Shown here: piece after piece, positions 31,401 through 39,185 of the stretch
Layout of the letters: every line of letters starts with the position of its first letter
How positions within the stretch are numbered: position 1 is the stretch's first letter
Source of the DNA: Ixodes scapularis
Lineage: Eukaryota; Arthropoda; Arachnida; Ixodida; Ixodidae
Assembly (NCBI RefSeq): GCF_016920785.2
Contig: NW_024609837.1
Coordinates: 44,642,745-44,706,744, forward strand
Direction of reading: 5' to 3'
DNA: 64,000 nucleotides
Made by a program: the position numbers and the translations under genes
Notes under the pieces: generated by a model
Seen by the model: the letters and a program-made list of their open reading frames with translations, nothing else
Told to the model about the DNA's origin: nothing
The model's database searches: none

Positions 31401-34400
31401 GACATTGTGGTGTCAGACAATGGTCCAGCGTTTGTGAGCGACATGTGTGCCACACTTTTGAAGAAGAATGGGGTGAGACGAATACTGGTACCACCGTACC
31501 ACCCAGCGTCTAATGGTGCTGCAGAGCGTGCAGTTCAGACTGTAAAAAGGAAGTTGCAGAAGGCTGGACCGGGGGACCTTCGTACACAAATTGCGCGCAT
31601 GTTGATCACTTACAGATCGACGCCACATGAGGTGACCGGTTGCAGCCCCGCCGAATTACTGCTGGGACGAAAAATGAAGACTGCGATGGACCTGCTTCGA
31701 CCTGACATGAGGATCACGGTGCAGCAGAAGCAGCTTTAGCAGAAAATTAGATGTGACAAAAGAACAAAACCTCGGATTCAAGCACAGCCTGGTGATCAAG
31801 TATTCGCCAAGAACTTTCGTCCAGGCCCTGCATGGATGCCGGCTGTAGTCACCGCCCACGGAACATATTCATCGGACCTCCAGCTGGCTGACGGGCGACA
31901 GTGGACGCGCCACCATGATCATCTCCGGCAGGCGAACCGGTTGCCGCAAGTTGACCACAGTAGACATGCTGGAACAGCTGCGGACATTGAGAAGGACCCT
32001 GACATTCCAGGCACTGGTCCTGACATGTCCAAAACAGCAGAGCTTGTTCTGGCACCTGACCTCCCCTGTCATACGCCTGAAGTCACCTGCCCAGAGGTTC
32101 CAGCTGATGAACAACAGCAGCCAAGGGCTGCAGAAAGCACAGCGTCTCATCGTCAAACGACTATCACCACACCTCCCCGTCGGGGCACCAGGGTGCGTCG
32201 GCCTGTGCAGCGCTACTCTCCGTAATCACCCTGATTCATTTTTTCAAACCTTTTTTTATATCTCTCAGTTTCCACTAACTTTCATTATTAGGGGTGGGAG
32301 GGGTGTGATATCTTGCGTTGTACACACGAGGGCGCCACCGCGGTGGTAAATAAACAGACGACGAAGACGATGCCTGACTGGGCCAGTCAGTGCGGTCTCC
32401 GTCCTTGATTTGGAATGTTGTCCCTGACCTTGACTCCGGCAGCGTACCTAGCGTGGATTATCGCACGAACGACTTGCTGGAACGACTGAGTTGAAAAGGA
32501 GAAAGACAGCGACGTTCGGTCGAACGATAATTAAAACAAAAGAGGACATAAAAGAGACAACAGGCGACTTGCTTTTTCTAGAAAACGTACACACACACAC
32601 AAACAGTTTTTCTTCAAGCAGCGTCGGTTTTGGGCGACCTTCATCCCGGCGACCGACGCCACAGTGTCGCGTTTGTCGCGGCTTCGCCTCTTGTTGACTC
32701 CAGATTTCACCCCCGCGGAACAAATGCGCCGACAGCCGTCAACTTATTGTTTTTCCTTTGATGTTTATGTTGGCTTTCTCCTTCCTTAAGGAATATTTCT
32801 CAGTAGTAAGAAAGGAAAAGAAACACAGACACGCACACGCATACACACACAAATCATAGCTCTTTACCCTCTCGGCACGGTCAGATACCACTCCGATTCT
32901 CTGATTCACCTTACAATGCGCCTAGATGGACGCTATGAGCTACACGAGCCAATCCGTAGTTCGTAGCTTGTCTCGTGACTTAGCTCTCCCCGGGTCACTC
33001 CGCCTAACCGGAAGAGCGTGTGACGCCCTTTGAGCCATACATTGGCTCCGGTGGTGCGAAGTGTCCTTTTCGGTCCATCCGCCGACCTGCCCAAAAAAGA
33101 GTTATTTTTCTCCCTCTTCCGCCCGTGGAGACTAAAGTCACTGGATCCTGGGAAAGTAGCGCCAAACTCCCCGCGTGGTCGCCATCTTGGTCCGTGAAAT
33201 GAGCAATTTCTCCTTGACCCCTCTGTTCTTGGTGAGCCGATCTAGATTCGCTGGTGACGGGTAGCTTTATGGAGTGGTTTTTTGTATACCGAGATTTTGC
33301 TAACCACACACCGGCGAAACAAGCGTACACCTTCGTACCACCACCAGACGCTGTGCCGGTGCTTGGAGGCACTGAAAAATATGTTTACTGTATTGAAATA
33401 CGCAAGAAGAACAATATAATTGTAAGAGATCCATGGAGATGGGCATGAATAATAAGTTGATTGCATACAGAGTGCCAAAGACACTTATATTGGCGAGAAA
33501 CGCCTCCAGTACGATGATGCTCCATGGTTATCTTGGCGCGACTGGTTTAGAACGACCCTCAGGAAGCTTCGAAGATTTAAATGGACCAAGATGGCGATTT
33601 CCATGGCAACGCAGACCGATTAGCCAATCGCCTTGCTAGGTTTGGGTCGTCTGTATGTTAGTATCTGTTTGTGTCCGGCTAGCAGGTAGCGAAGGCAATG
33701 GCCCTACTTTCCCAGGGTCCAGTGACTTTAGTGAAGACTAAAGGGCCGCCCAGACTAGCGAGAAAACGCGCGTGGCACGCCGATCGCGGCAAGTAACAAA
33801 ATGTCGCCGAAGCACAGTCAGCGCCACGAGCACGTGCAGAGACACGCCCTTTATCTTCCCGCTTAACCGATTTATCGGCGCGCCGGGCGCGTTTTCTCGC
33901 AAGTGTGGGCGGCCCTTAACATGCGTTTTCCCCTTTCCCGCTTAACCCGCCCGTCGCCGGAGCGCTAGCTTGCTCTCTCCTTGCTCAGACTGTCCCGCAC
34001 ACATTTCCCCAAATCCGGCCTGCGGAGGTTATATATATATATATATATTAAAAAACTGGTTTTGTTCTCCGCATTATTACGGGCGACGTTTTGCGGGCTG
34101 GTGTGGGCCGTCCTTATTTCAAGGCTCGATTACTTGTCCGCTGCATTGTGGGAAAGTGGACACTGCAGACTTTTTAGAGTATATATAGCGTTGCTATGTT
34201 CAATGACTGCCTTCCAAAAGCACGTTTTTAAAAAAGTATTATTTTGAAAAAGCAGGTGAGCATTCATCCCAAATGGGACACGAAGGCCACGACCTACGAC
34301 TACGCGCTTCTGAAGCTGAAGACGCCACTGGACTTCAGCGGTGCCGACAGCGCTGTGATGCCCATCTGTCTTCCAACAAAGAACCAGGAATTCGATGGCG

Positions 34401-37400
34401 AGATCTGCACCGCAACCGGATGGGGATTCACTAAAGGTTGGTCTTTTTTTTTTAACCTATAGAAGATATTTTGGTGAAATCCTAAAACGTGAAGGCAAGG
34501 TATAGAAGCAATTTGACCAAGAGGGTAGTACACACTCCAAGAAATCAAGAGCGTCAAATTTCTAGCACAGCATTTCGAAGAGCCAAGAGTCAAGACTTTA
34601 TGACAGTGCAAGATGTCTTTTTTAGGTTTAAATTTGTTTTTACCCTCTTCGATCGCCGAGATCCTTGCATAGCTTACAGTGATTGGCTCTTTCGTGTGCT
34701 TGGTGTAAACGTAAATAGCAAAGTTTTTTTTTTTTTTTTAGAGCGCACTAGTGTCACCACTGCAACAGGGCTCACTCGCGGATGGTGTCTCACTCCTATT
34801 GGCGTGCGTAGGCGACCATGTGACCGTAGCGGCAACACATGGCGCTCTTGTTCGCAAGTCGTAATACGCGAGTCTCTACACAAAAGATTGCACCGAGATT
34901 TAGGCACGCAAACATATTCTCCTTCTGGCAATTTCGTATCACTATTATGGTGCCTGGAACGCGTCTCCGACTGGTGTGTTCAGCGCGCCCAAAAAAGTGG
35001 TCCCTCGATTTCCGCCTGATGACGTCATACAAGTGTCATGCTGTCGCCGGTCGCGATCCTGGCGGCGTCCCAGCAGCGGTGGTGTTTGTAGCAGATGCCT
35101 GATCTACTCCAAGTCGCTCTCAAGTGTGGCGGTCCACGGAAGTTTCGGCAGCCAGAAGTTGGGACGCCATGATGACAGCGACACTCGTGTTCGGTTGTGC
35201 TACTCGCAGCCTTCTCGTTAGCATTTCAACAACCAGCCGCCAGGATTGCAACATGCAACAGCATGACACTTCGGCTTCTGTGACGTCACTTGTTGCCACT
35301 TTGGGACCATTTTTGATGTATGCGCGGGATAGGACGCTAAACACACCAGTGGAAGACACGCTCCAGGCACCATATCAGTATCTACGGCCAGAGTATTTCG
35401 TCTGGCCACAGCATTTAGAGCTCAGCTCTTAGGCGCCCGTTTCCAGCTTGAGCGGCGTCGGCGTCGGCGTCGGCGTAGCCGCGTGGTGCAGGATGGGTAA
35501 ATTTCCCGTCTAAATCTAGGAAAAGATTTTCCCCGCTAAATTTAGCGAAAAACTGTCCCCTCTAAATTTAGCGGAAAAAAAATCTCGCTAAATTTCTCGG
35601 AAAATTTTCTCAGCTGAATTTAGCAGAACATTTTCCCCGCTAAATTTAGCGGAAAAACTTCCCACCTAAATTTAGCGGAATCCCTTTTAAATCTAGCCTA
35701 AAATTTTCCCCGCTAAAATTAGCGGAAAAGATTCCCTGCTATATTTAGCGGAAAAATTTCACCGCTATATTTAGCGGAAAATTTTTCCCGCCAAGTTTAG
35801 CGGAAAAAATTTCCCCGCTAGATCTAGCGGAAAACTTTCCCCGCTAAATCTAGCGGGAAAATGTCCCCGCTAAATTTAGCGGGGAATGTTTTCCGCTATA
35901 TTTAGCGGGGAAATTTTTGCCCTAAATGGGGGGCGAGCAGGAGAGAAGGGGCATAGCTTCCTTTTCGAACCTTCCCCTCCTCATCAAGCGCTGCGCTCTA
36001 ATTCGGCGTTACAGGTAACTTAGTAATGTTAACGGTATTTGATATACTACTCCACTTTGACATTCCACATACTTGAGTCGATGTTTTACACTGCACTCTG
36101 CCTGTTGATGCTGTTTGCAATTGATCTTAGGGCAGTTTTCTTTTTCAATATTGTACTTTTATAGCAGATTTTTTTTATATCTAGTTGTCCTATATAATGG
36201 GTCACAAATCAAATATAGTGATATAGCATAAAACTGACTGCGTTCTAAAAATATTAAAAGATGTATGTTTGCTAAAAGATAGATGTATGTTTATATCTAA
36301 AAAGTCAGTCGGTACGTGTCAGGTGAGGTCAGGTTACGAAGTTACGTCAATTTTGACACTCATGGTCAAAAATTTGCGACAGTCGCTTCCAGTTCACTTA
36401 TCTATCTCCACGCGGCGTATTCACTCTTAACTTTAACGCCGTGTGCAAATTACCGCCTAAACGGAGTGTGTGACAAGTGAAAAAAAAAAAGAAGAAAAAA
36501 CTAAGTCCCTTTAAAAATAAAAGAAGGATGAGGTAATCAGTCATATGTCAAACCTTGTACTTCGCTGTATTTTAAAATTGTACTCGTTTGATCTTCGCTG
36601 TTGCTCGAAAATTTGCGCGAGGTGCCTCCGAAATATATATTTTAATATAATAATAATATCTTAGACACTGTAAAATTTGTCAGAACGTTGGGAAGGGATT
36701 GCATTTAACTTATGCAATCATAGCGAGTTTTTTTTTTTTTTTTTTGGATACCTAAGAATAAATTAAATACCTTGATTAACTTGAATACTGTCCATAGTGG
36801 CTATACATCAAAAAGTTTATTCGACTGGACGGAGGAACCCTCAGTTTACACGCCGTCATCTTGAAATTTTAACACAAGAATAGCGGTATATGATAAAATG
36901 GAGTTATAGCAAAGAAAATTGTTCAAAGCGTAACGTTTTGATGTTATGGTCATATTTGTATATTAACTGCATGAGCTTCGATTGGAGCACTTCCGTAACC
37001 CTCTAAGAGATGGCGCGAGCATACGATGTCACAAACTTCTGGCGATGAAAGTTACCATGGAAACGCAGGGAGAGAGGCCCGGAGTGACTGATAACATTCT
37101 AGTAGTCGGTTTTGTTAAATTCTGCTAAAAACGCATCCCGTCTTTAAAGAACTATTATTTGGTTTATTTTTCTTTTCAATATATTCGTACAATGCATTCA
37201 TTTCACCGGAGATTCAGCGGTCATCAACAATAGGAAACAATATGCGGTTTTCACACATTATTAAACTCCCATTCGCGGTGGCAATTGATGCGGTGGTGCT
37301 AAGCACACTTATTAAGGCGGAGACGCTTTGTTTTAAAAGAGAGCGAATAGGACAAACTTTTCTTTATTTCCTCTCCCCGAGCAATATGAACCTAGCCAAA

Positions 37401-39149
37401 GCTAATGCACAGCATTACCAACTGAAAGCAGTTTTGAACACGTTACTAATAAAAAAAAAAAACAACAACATCGATCACAATTACAACTTTTATTGGTTAA
37501 AAATAAATAAGATCAGTCGTCCACTTGAAAAGAAAAGTGTAATTTGCTGTTACTTGAAATTGTACCGTTACCTTTTCGATCACTTCAGATTTTCAACACG
37601 TCAAAAGTGTTTGTCGGTTTAAAGCCAATGTTTTTACTGTTCATTTATTACATTAGAATCACCAAATTAATGACTACTTATCTGTTTAATTCACACTTTT
37701 CGTTAAACTATATTTTTGTATGAGATTTATTTTGAGGATTTCTTGGTGGGTAACTTGAAGAAACAATGCGCGACTTTGGGAACAGGAGGCAAAAATATTA
37801 ATGGGTATTAGTAATATTAGTACTCCCACAAGTAATCAAATAACCCGTCTAATTACTTGGTAATAAATGTATTGAAATAATTTCGCAATTACTTTCAAAA
37901 GTAATTGTGTAATAAGGTCCGTGAAATTCTGGCTAAAACTTCCCCGTTAAGTGCATGAGTCGTTCATATTGTCGAAGGTTGTAGATCCGGATCGACACCA
38001 TAACGCCGATTGTTTGGGCATGCGCAGATGGTGGCAAGGTCTCGAAGATCCTTAAGAAAGTGGACTTGCCTATCGTACCTTTCGAGGAGTGCAAGGAGGA
38101 CTACGAGGGGGTCGCCGAGGTGGACGAGAACACCATGGTCTGCGCTGGCTACGAGGAGGGCGGGAAATCGACGTGCGAGGTAAACCAATACCAACACATG
38201 ATGTGTTTAATCAGTCGAGCTTCTCGAGGAACACCATCGGGAAGGACCGTACGGTCAGTTTGTCCGCTAAATTTAGCGGCGAAATCATGGTCACATGTCG
38301 TCTATTTTCACGTTAAATTTAGCCAGGAAATCGGCGTCACCTGGTCACGTCATGCAACCCCAAGTCAGGTGATATCACTGTCCCCGCTAAATTTAGGAGT
38401 GAACTTGATGTGACGCGACCACGACCTCAAGTCACGCGGCGTCAATCTTCGCGAGGTGATAAGATTGTGCTAAGGATATTCTTTTTCCCCGGTCTTTGTC
38501 AACTTGACCAAGCTGGCTCACTGGTTATACCTTGTACAAAAGTTACCGAGTTCACTTGAAACGTGATGACAATTATTTTCAGACACGCACCTGAAGCATG
38601 TTCAAAGAATTTCCGCTCCATACATTTAACGACTTCGAAAATGTGTCCACGCAGTTTTCGTACGGCCAATCTGACAGCACCGTCGGAAGAATGGATGGAT
38701 GGTTCAATGGATACTAATGATTATAACCTTTTTAATGGGCGGTAGCTTGCGCCACCTAGCCTTAGTCTAAAAGAAACACGCCCACACTGTCTGCAATCTG
38801 TCTTCTGTATGATTCATTCGCTGTGTGACCGCAGATTTAGACTTCAGACATTCGAGACTCAGGGTTTCTGTCAAGTTCAGAAACTCGCAGACATTCTTGC
38901 CATTAAGTGTCTGTTTTAAGTGCCACTACCATTTCTGGACGTGTCGGTGGATGAAGTTAGTTATGTAAATCTTCTACCCAGGGTGACTCCGGAGGACCCC
39001 TGGTGTGTCCAAGGGAGGACGGCCGCTACGTGTTGGCGGGAAGCACATCATTTGGTACAGAGTGCGCGGAGCCCGGTTACCCGCCTGTATTCTCGAGAAC
39101 CTCAACACGGCTCGATTGGATCAAGAGCATCGCCGGAGAAACGCCCTGA
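19360..39149 (+). CDS. Secreted chymotrypsin-like serine protease, six exons
   Basis: Join 19360-19435, 21974-22187, 23705-23795, 34256-34436, 38028-38179 and 38982-39149: 882 nt, 293 residues. Residues 1-22 or so are a signal peptide and 23-46 a propeptide. The S1 domain starts at Ile47 (IVGG). The triad is His93 (TAAHC), Asp142 (DYALLKL) and Ser241 (GDSGGP). Ten cysteines (27, 78, 94, 165, 178, 209, 226, 237, 247, 266) match the five chymotrypsinogen disulfides, including the one tethering propeptide to domain. By family knowledge it is a secreted endopeptidase. Ser235 in the S1 pocket (position 189 in chymotrypsin numbering) argues for chymotrypsin- or elastase-like rather than trypsin-like cutting. 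Odd points: Gln46 precedes IVGG, and Pro is found at position 226. The physiological substrate is unknown. A paralogue starts at 62108. Confidence 0.9.
19528..19689. mobile_element. Small foldback MITE in intron 1
   Basis: The arms GG.CCCTAAACTCG, CAAAGTTGG.GCCGAA and GGAGCGC recur inverted on the right side, ending CGAGTTTAGAGGCCC. The same element is at 62276-62432 in block C, so it predates the B/C duplication. No ORF. Confidence 0.75.
19710..19757. repeat. Copy-specific palindrome (22-bp arms, 4-nt loop)
   Basis: AGAGAGATTACAATAAAGCC at the left is answered by its complement at 19736-19757 with one mismatch, around the loop CTTT. Block C has the left arm and the CTTT but then a different, non-palindromic sequence of about 40 bp before the copies rejoin at 'GAATCCAGTACAGATACC'. 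See findings. Confidence 0.9.
19980..20027. mobile_element. Truncated left end of the ATGGTTCC MITE
   Basis: This matches the left end of the complete copy at 62736-63534, with the same left flank AGTAATACT. The right part and about 280 bp of flank found in block C are deleted here, and homology resumes at 'GAGCATTGGCGTTGC'. Confidence 0.75.
20855..21820. repeat. Satellite-like array of palindromic motifs in intron 1
   Basis: A unit of about 60-70 bp repeats imperfectly. Each unit pairs a 'GGTCACGTGACGTCA' segment (CACGTG palindrome) with a 'CCCGCTAAATTTAGCGGG' segment (a longer palindrome), joined by 'GAAACTGAATTGGTGTGTA'-like spacers. The right end (21730-21820) keeps mostly CACGTG parts. 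Related arrays are at 35503-35930, 38240-38450 and 46290-46450. No gene lies in it. Confidence 0.85.
21974..22187 (+). CDS. Protease exon 2 (propeptide, IVGG start, catalytic His)
   Basis: The acceptor is 'TCGGTGCGAAG' after a T-rich tract, and the phase 1 join makes Val26. The exon encodes Cys27 and a Gly/Ala/Ser-rich propeptide. It then gives IVGG at residues 47-50, 'FPWQISLQ', the Cys78/Cys94 pair and His93 in TAAHC. I set the donor at GTGGGT (22188) because it leaves two bases that join the first base of exon 3 in frame; the GT four bases later (GTCACA) would break the frame. The codon made at the join is Asp97. Confidence 0.85.
22335..22524. mobile_element. Foldback element, copy 1 (intron 2)
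   Basis: Two arms of about 80 bp pair around a 25-nt loop: TTCGTCTGCTTCTTTTGCA at the left, complement at the right, with GGATAGTG.GTAG near the loop. Close relatives are at 42792-42981 and 53652-53845. No ORF and no clear target duplication. Confidence 0.8.
22525..23704. other. Rest of intron 2
   Basis: No exon is supported here. There are short 'TTTACTTC' repeats at 22989-23030 and a diverged repeat rich in 'TTTTTGACACC' near 23470-23600. A pyrimidine tract leads to the acceptor TTTACTTTAG. Confidence 0.5.
23705..23795 (+). CDS. Protease exon 3
   Basis: The acceptor TTTACTTTAG and donor GTAAGA bound 91 bp: one base that completes residue 97 and codons 98-127. It encodes the 'YRVKVGEYNLY' strand and 'HERRLELSD' that follow the catalytic His loop in S1 proteases ('VVGEHNL' in relatives). 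The exon ends in phase 0 and joins 'VSIHPKWD' of exon 4. Confidence 0.88.
23813..24232. mobile_element. MITE of the ATGGTGCC family (intron 3)
   Basis: The left end keeps 'CCACTGGTGTGTTTAGCGCCC' in decayed form, and the right end 'GAAGACGCGTTCCAGACACCAT' is the inverted terminus of the family (compare 34947-35373). It starts only about 20 bp after the exon 3 donor. The left boundary is approximate. Confidence 0.7.
24233..25683. other. Intron 3, left part without gene
   Basis: There are 'ATTCC' and 'CATTCC' repeats at 24490-24625, and 'CCGGTTC'-type repeats at 25280-25320. The remainder looks unique or too decayed to classify. No exon is supported. Confidence 0.45.
25684..25739. repeat. Perfect 26-bp inverted repeat with 4-nt loop
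   Basis: The left arm starts AGGGGCGTGATGGGCTCACG and the right arm (25714-25739) is its exact complement. The right arm and following bases also resemble 27118-27175 near the Gypsy gag remnant, so one arm appears to be LTR-derived. Confidence 0.9.
25868..26062 (-). pseudogene. Penelope-like element GIY-YIG endonuclease fragment
   Basis: On the minus strand an open frame of about 64 codons reads 'ISLSCGSQYIGRTGRC' and then 'NHRLREHN'. This is the hallmark of the C-terminal GIY-YIG nuclease of Penelope-like retroelements: Cys-Gly, the YIG, the arginine of 'GR', and the 'RLREH' helix. The usual downstream His and Cys residues are partly lost, and a stop at 25868 ends the frame. Reverse transcriptase is absent. 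It abuts a Gypsy gag remnant on the same strand. Confidence 0.7.
26193..26960 (-). pseudogene. Gypsy/mag-type gag remnant
   Basis: The minus-strand frame 26415-26960 has the capsid-like start 'PFDTKKGDWNFYCIRF' and 'SLGSETFRLLHSLV', similar in layout to the gag at 28259 but a different family. 26193-26393 adds zinc-knuckle pieces ('CFRCGN' and 'CRACGTKGHI'). A frameshift lies between the two. Pol is missing. It would package element RNA if intact. Confidence 0.75.
27105..27490 (-). repeat. Probable LTR of the minus-strand gag remnant
   Basis: It lies upstream of the gag remnant in the minus orientation. It has a TATA-like 'AGTATAAAAGGCTC' (minus strand, about 27288-27301) inside a 35-bp stretch that recurs inverted at 27966-28001. 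The stretch at 27118-27175 recurs at 25714-25780. Exact ends not determined. Confidence 0.45.
27885..28027 (+). repeat. LTR fragment, inverted relative of 27240-27400
   Basis: It shares 'GGCACATCATGGCGGA' and 'CCGCCGAACTCTCCCAGTAT' plus 'AAAAGGCTC' with the complement of 27270-27400. The Gypsy element at 28028 is inserted at its right edge, next to the promoter-like TATAAAAG. Confidence 0.5.
28028..28189 (+). repeat. 5' LTR of the Gypsy element
   Basis: 162 bp with TG and CA ends. It differs from the 3' LTR only at 'GTCTACGTCC' (C in the other) and 'TTATCACA' (G in the other). About 98.8% identity points to recent insertion. Confidence 0.93.
28192..28202 (+). promoter_or_regulatory. Primer-binding site
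   Basis: TGGCGACGAGC lies 2 nt after the 5' LTR. It is complementary to a tRNA 3' end of the form GCTCGTCGCCA, which fits serine tRNA(GCU). From it the minus-strand cDNA would be primed. Confidence 0.75.
28259..29158 (+). CDS. Gypsy gag polyprotein
   Basis: 299 codons as read. Residues 1-190 or so are capsid-like ('WTEYRERVELYFAV', 'SRYRRDEEPVNDFIASLK'), the part that forms the particle. Two CCHC zinc knuckles follow, 'CFRCGGNHLAHQC' and 'CFKCEQRGHLARVC', the RNA-binding part. The protease starts near 29060 in the +1 frame, so the last 40 or so residues of this frame may be read only without frameshifting, as in other mag-type elements where gag and pol overlap. The frame is open from the ATG, which is the first after the primer-binding site. 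It is the only intact ORF of the element. Confidence 0.88.
   Translation: MPVIGKVEPFESATTDWTEYRERVELYFAVIDIAATKRTAVFLTCCGSETYSLLRSLLAPTKPADATLAAIFEALNKHYSPRVSEVVASFKFFSRYRRDEEPVNDFIASLKKLAEDCKFASFRERMLRDQIVSGINDVAIQTRLLEMAELDFETARNTVIAMEAAKKDFRALRSQLAQTTPVQAGESANVVKTKPTKQQASGSCFRCGGNHLAHQCRHVGSVCFKCEQRGHLARVCRSNTCQTEKARPRSGSRPVHNVDDKLAAPESKSGTQKPYDLWGCRQRSDVEHGVGYRCQRVNH
29060..32225 (+). pseudogene. Gypsy pol: protease, RT, RNase H, integrase (four lesions)
   Basis: Protease: 'LDTGANVS' with the catalytic Asp at 29130-29132. The frame shifts near 29260 and again near 29465. Reverse transcriptase and RNase H run 29469-31037: 'KLDLKDAYQQ', 'LPFGVSSAPALFQR', YFDD at 29961-29972, 'TDASPCGLGAVLAQ'. 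A TAA at 31038-31040 cuts the frame. Integrase continues in the same frame from 31041: HHCC residues in 'LHESHPG', 'SHVWWP' and 'CPTCQ', then a core with 'HVDYAGP', 'VSDNGPAF' and 'HPASNGAAERAVQ', so all three acidic residues are kept. A TAG at 31737-31739 precedes the C-terminal tail, which stays open to 32225. All catalytic motifs are intact; only stops and shifts disable it. Confidence 0.9.
32290..32303 (+). promoter_or_regulatory. Polypurine tract
   Basis: AGGGGTGGGAGGGG directly abuts the 3' LTR, where plus-strand synthesis would be primed. Confidence 0.85.
32304..32465 (+). repeat. 3' LTR of the Gypsy element
   Basis: 162 bp, matching the 5' LTR except for two bases. The flank CGAAC follows. 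Confidence 0.93.
32466..33124. other. Intron 3 sequence right of the Gypsy element
   Basis: No exon is supported. There are CA microsatellites at 32590-32602 and 32828-32851. The first part may continue the LTR fragment into which the Gypsy element inserted. Confidence 0.4.
33133..33730. mobile_element. 598-bp MITE, 8-bp target duplication (intron 3)
   Basis: The TIRs are TAAAGTCACTGGATCCTGGG at the left and TAAAGTCACTGGACCCTGGG inverted at the right; pairing extends to 'GGGAAAGTAG' and, further in, around 'CCAAGATGGCG'. The flanks GTGGAGAC (33125-33132) and GTGAAGAC (33731-33738) look like an 8-bp duplication with one change, as for hAT. The inner ORF at 33254-33448 matches nothing I know. 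Confidence 0.78.
33742..33916. mobile_element. 175-bp MITE with TAA duplication
   Basis: The TIRs start AGGGCCGCCCAGACT at the left and AGGGCCGCCCACACT inverted at the right, and both continue GCGAGAAAACGCGC. TAA is at 33739-33741 and 33917-33919. The 3-bp TWA duplication suits PIF/Harbinger. It sits directly against the neighbouring MITE. Confidence 0.8.
33917..34255. other. End of intron 3
   Basis: An AT dinucleotide run at 34031-34049 and otherwise plain intron. The acceptor is GAAAAAGCAG. Confidence 0.5.
34256..34436 (+). CDS. Protease exon 4 (catalytic Asp)
   Basis: 181 bp, codons 128-187 plus one base. It encodes 'SIHPKWD', the catalytic Asp142 in 'YDYALLKL', the 'PICLP' Cys165 that pairs with propeptide Cys27, and 'CTATGWGFT' with Cys178. 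The donor is GTTGGT after phase 1. 'HP.WD...YDYALLKL' is the classical S1 Asp region, so the exon is certain. Confidence 0.9.
34947..35373. mobile_element. 427-bp MITE of the ATGGTGCC family (intron 4)
   Basis: TIRs of about 39 bp: ATGGTGCCTGGAACGCGTCT at the left and ATGGTGCCTGGAGCGTGTCT inverted at the right, both running on to 'CCACTGGTGTGTT.AGCG'-like sequence. The flanks ATCACTATT and ATCAGTATC (7 of 9 equal) suggest a 9-bp target duplication, which the copy at 62736 shows perfectly. Confidence 0.85.
35503..35930. repeat. Array of about 16 palindromic 26-bp units (intron 4)
   Basis: Each unit centres on CCGCTAAATTTAGCGG, self-complementary, with A- or T-rich spacers giving a period near 26 bp. 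Variants keep symmetry in some units (CGCTAGATCTAGCGG) and lose it in others (CGCTATATTTAGCGG). Just upstream is a short GGCGTC run at 35455-35475. Confidence 0.92.
35931..38027. other. AT-rich remainder of intron 4
   Basis: No exon is supported. The longest open frame (37242-37622) has low-complexity lysine/asparagine runs and no known motif. The acceptor is GGGCATGCGCAG. Confidence 0.5.
38028..38179 (+). CDS. Protease exon 5
   Basis: 152 bp: two bases completing Asp188 and codons 189-238. It encodes 'LPIVPFEEC', 'TMVCAGYEEGGKSTCE', with the Cys209/Cys226 pair and Cys237. Ser235 sits six residues before the catalytic Ser, the S1-pocket position 189. The donor is GTAAAC, and phase 0 joins 'GDSGGP' in exon 6. 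Confidence 0.9.
38240..38450. repeat. Palindromic satellite units in intron 5
   Basis: Three or four units with 'CCGCTAAATTTAGCGG', 'CGTTAAATTTAGCC' and 'CCCCGCTAAATTTAGG', mixed with 'GGTCACGT'-type halves: the same family as at 20855 and 35503. Confidence 0.8.
38982..39149 (+). CDS. Protease exon 6 (catalytic Ser, stop)
   Basis: The acceptor is CTTCTACCCAG. 55 codons and TGA follow. It starts at GDSGGP with Ser241, then Cys247, 'STSFGTEC' (Cys266) and 'YPPVFSRTS', and ends in the amphipathic 'RLDWIKSIAG' helix that closes S1 domains. The chymotrypsin-numbering 226 position is Pro where trypsin and chymotrypsin have Gly. Confidence 0.9.
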   Translation, partial: GDSGGPLVCPREDGRYVLAGSTSFGTECAEPGYPPVFSRTSTRLDWIKSIAGETP

Positions 39150-39185
39150 AATCAAAGATCAGCGCCGCTACTATAAAAAAAAAAT

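Larger units (their letters stand above)
28028..32465 (+). mobile_element. Near-complete Ty3/Gypsy element (mag-like), 4438 bp
   Basis: Two 162-bp LTRs (28028-28189, 32304-32465) start TGTGATATC, end CA, and differ at two positions. The flanks CGAAA and CGAAC look like a 5-bp target duplication with one change. A primer-binding site and purine tract are present. Gag, protease, reverse transcriptase, RNase H and integrase follow in Gypsy order. It lies in intron 3 of the protease gene in the same orientation, with its own promoter and termination signals in the LTRs. Pol carries two in-frame stops and two frameshifts, so this copy cannot move by itself. The very short LTRs and serine-tRNA primer suit the mag lineage. 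Confidence 0.92.

Noticed and set aside
33254..33448. Coding gene in the 598-bp MITE
   Set aside because: 65 codons with no motif, lying between the element's inverted repeats.
35503..35930. CRISPR array
   Set aside because: The units are contiguous palindromes with no unique spacers, and the genome is eukaryotic.
37242..37622. 126-codon open frame in intron 4
   Set aside because: Low-complexity Lys/Asn runs, no motif, AT-rich surroundings; it is chance-level for this composition.
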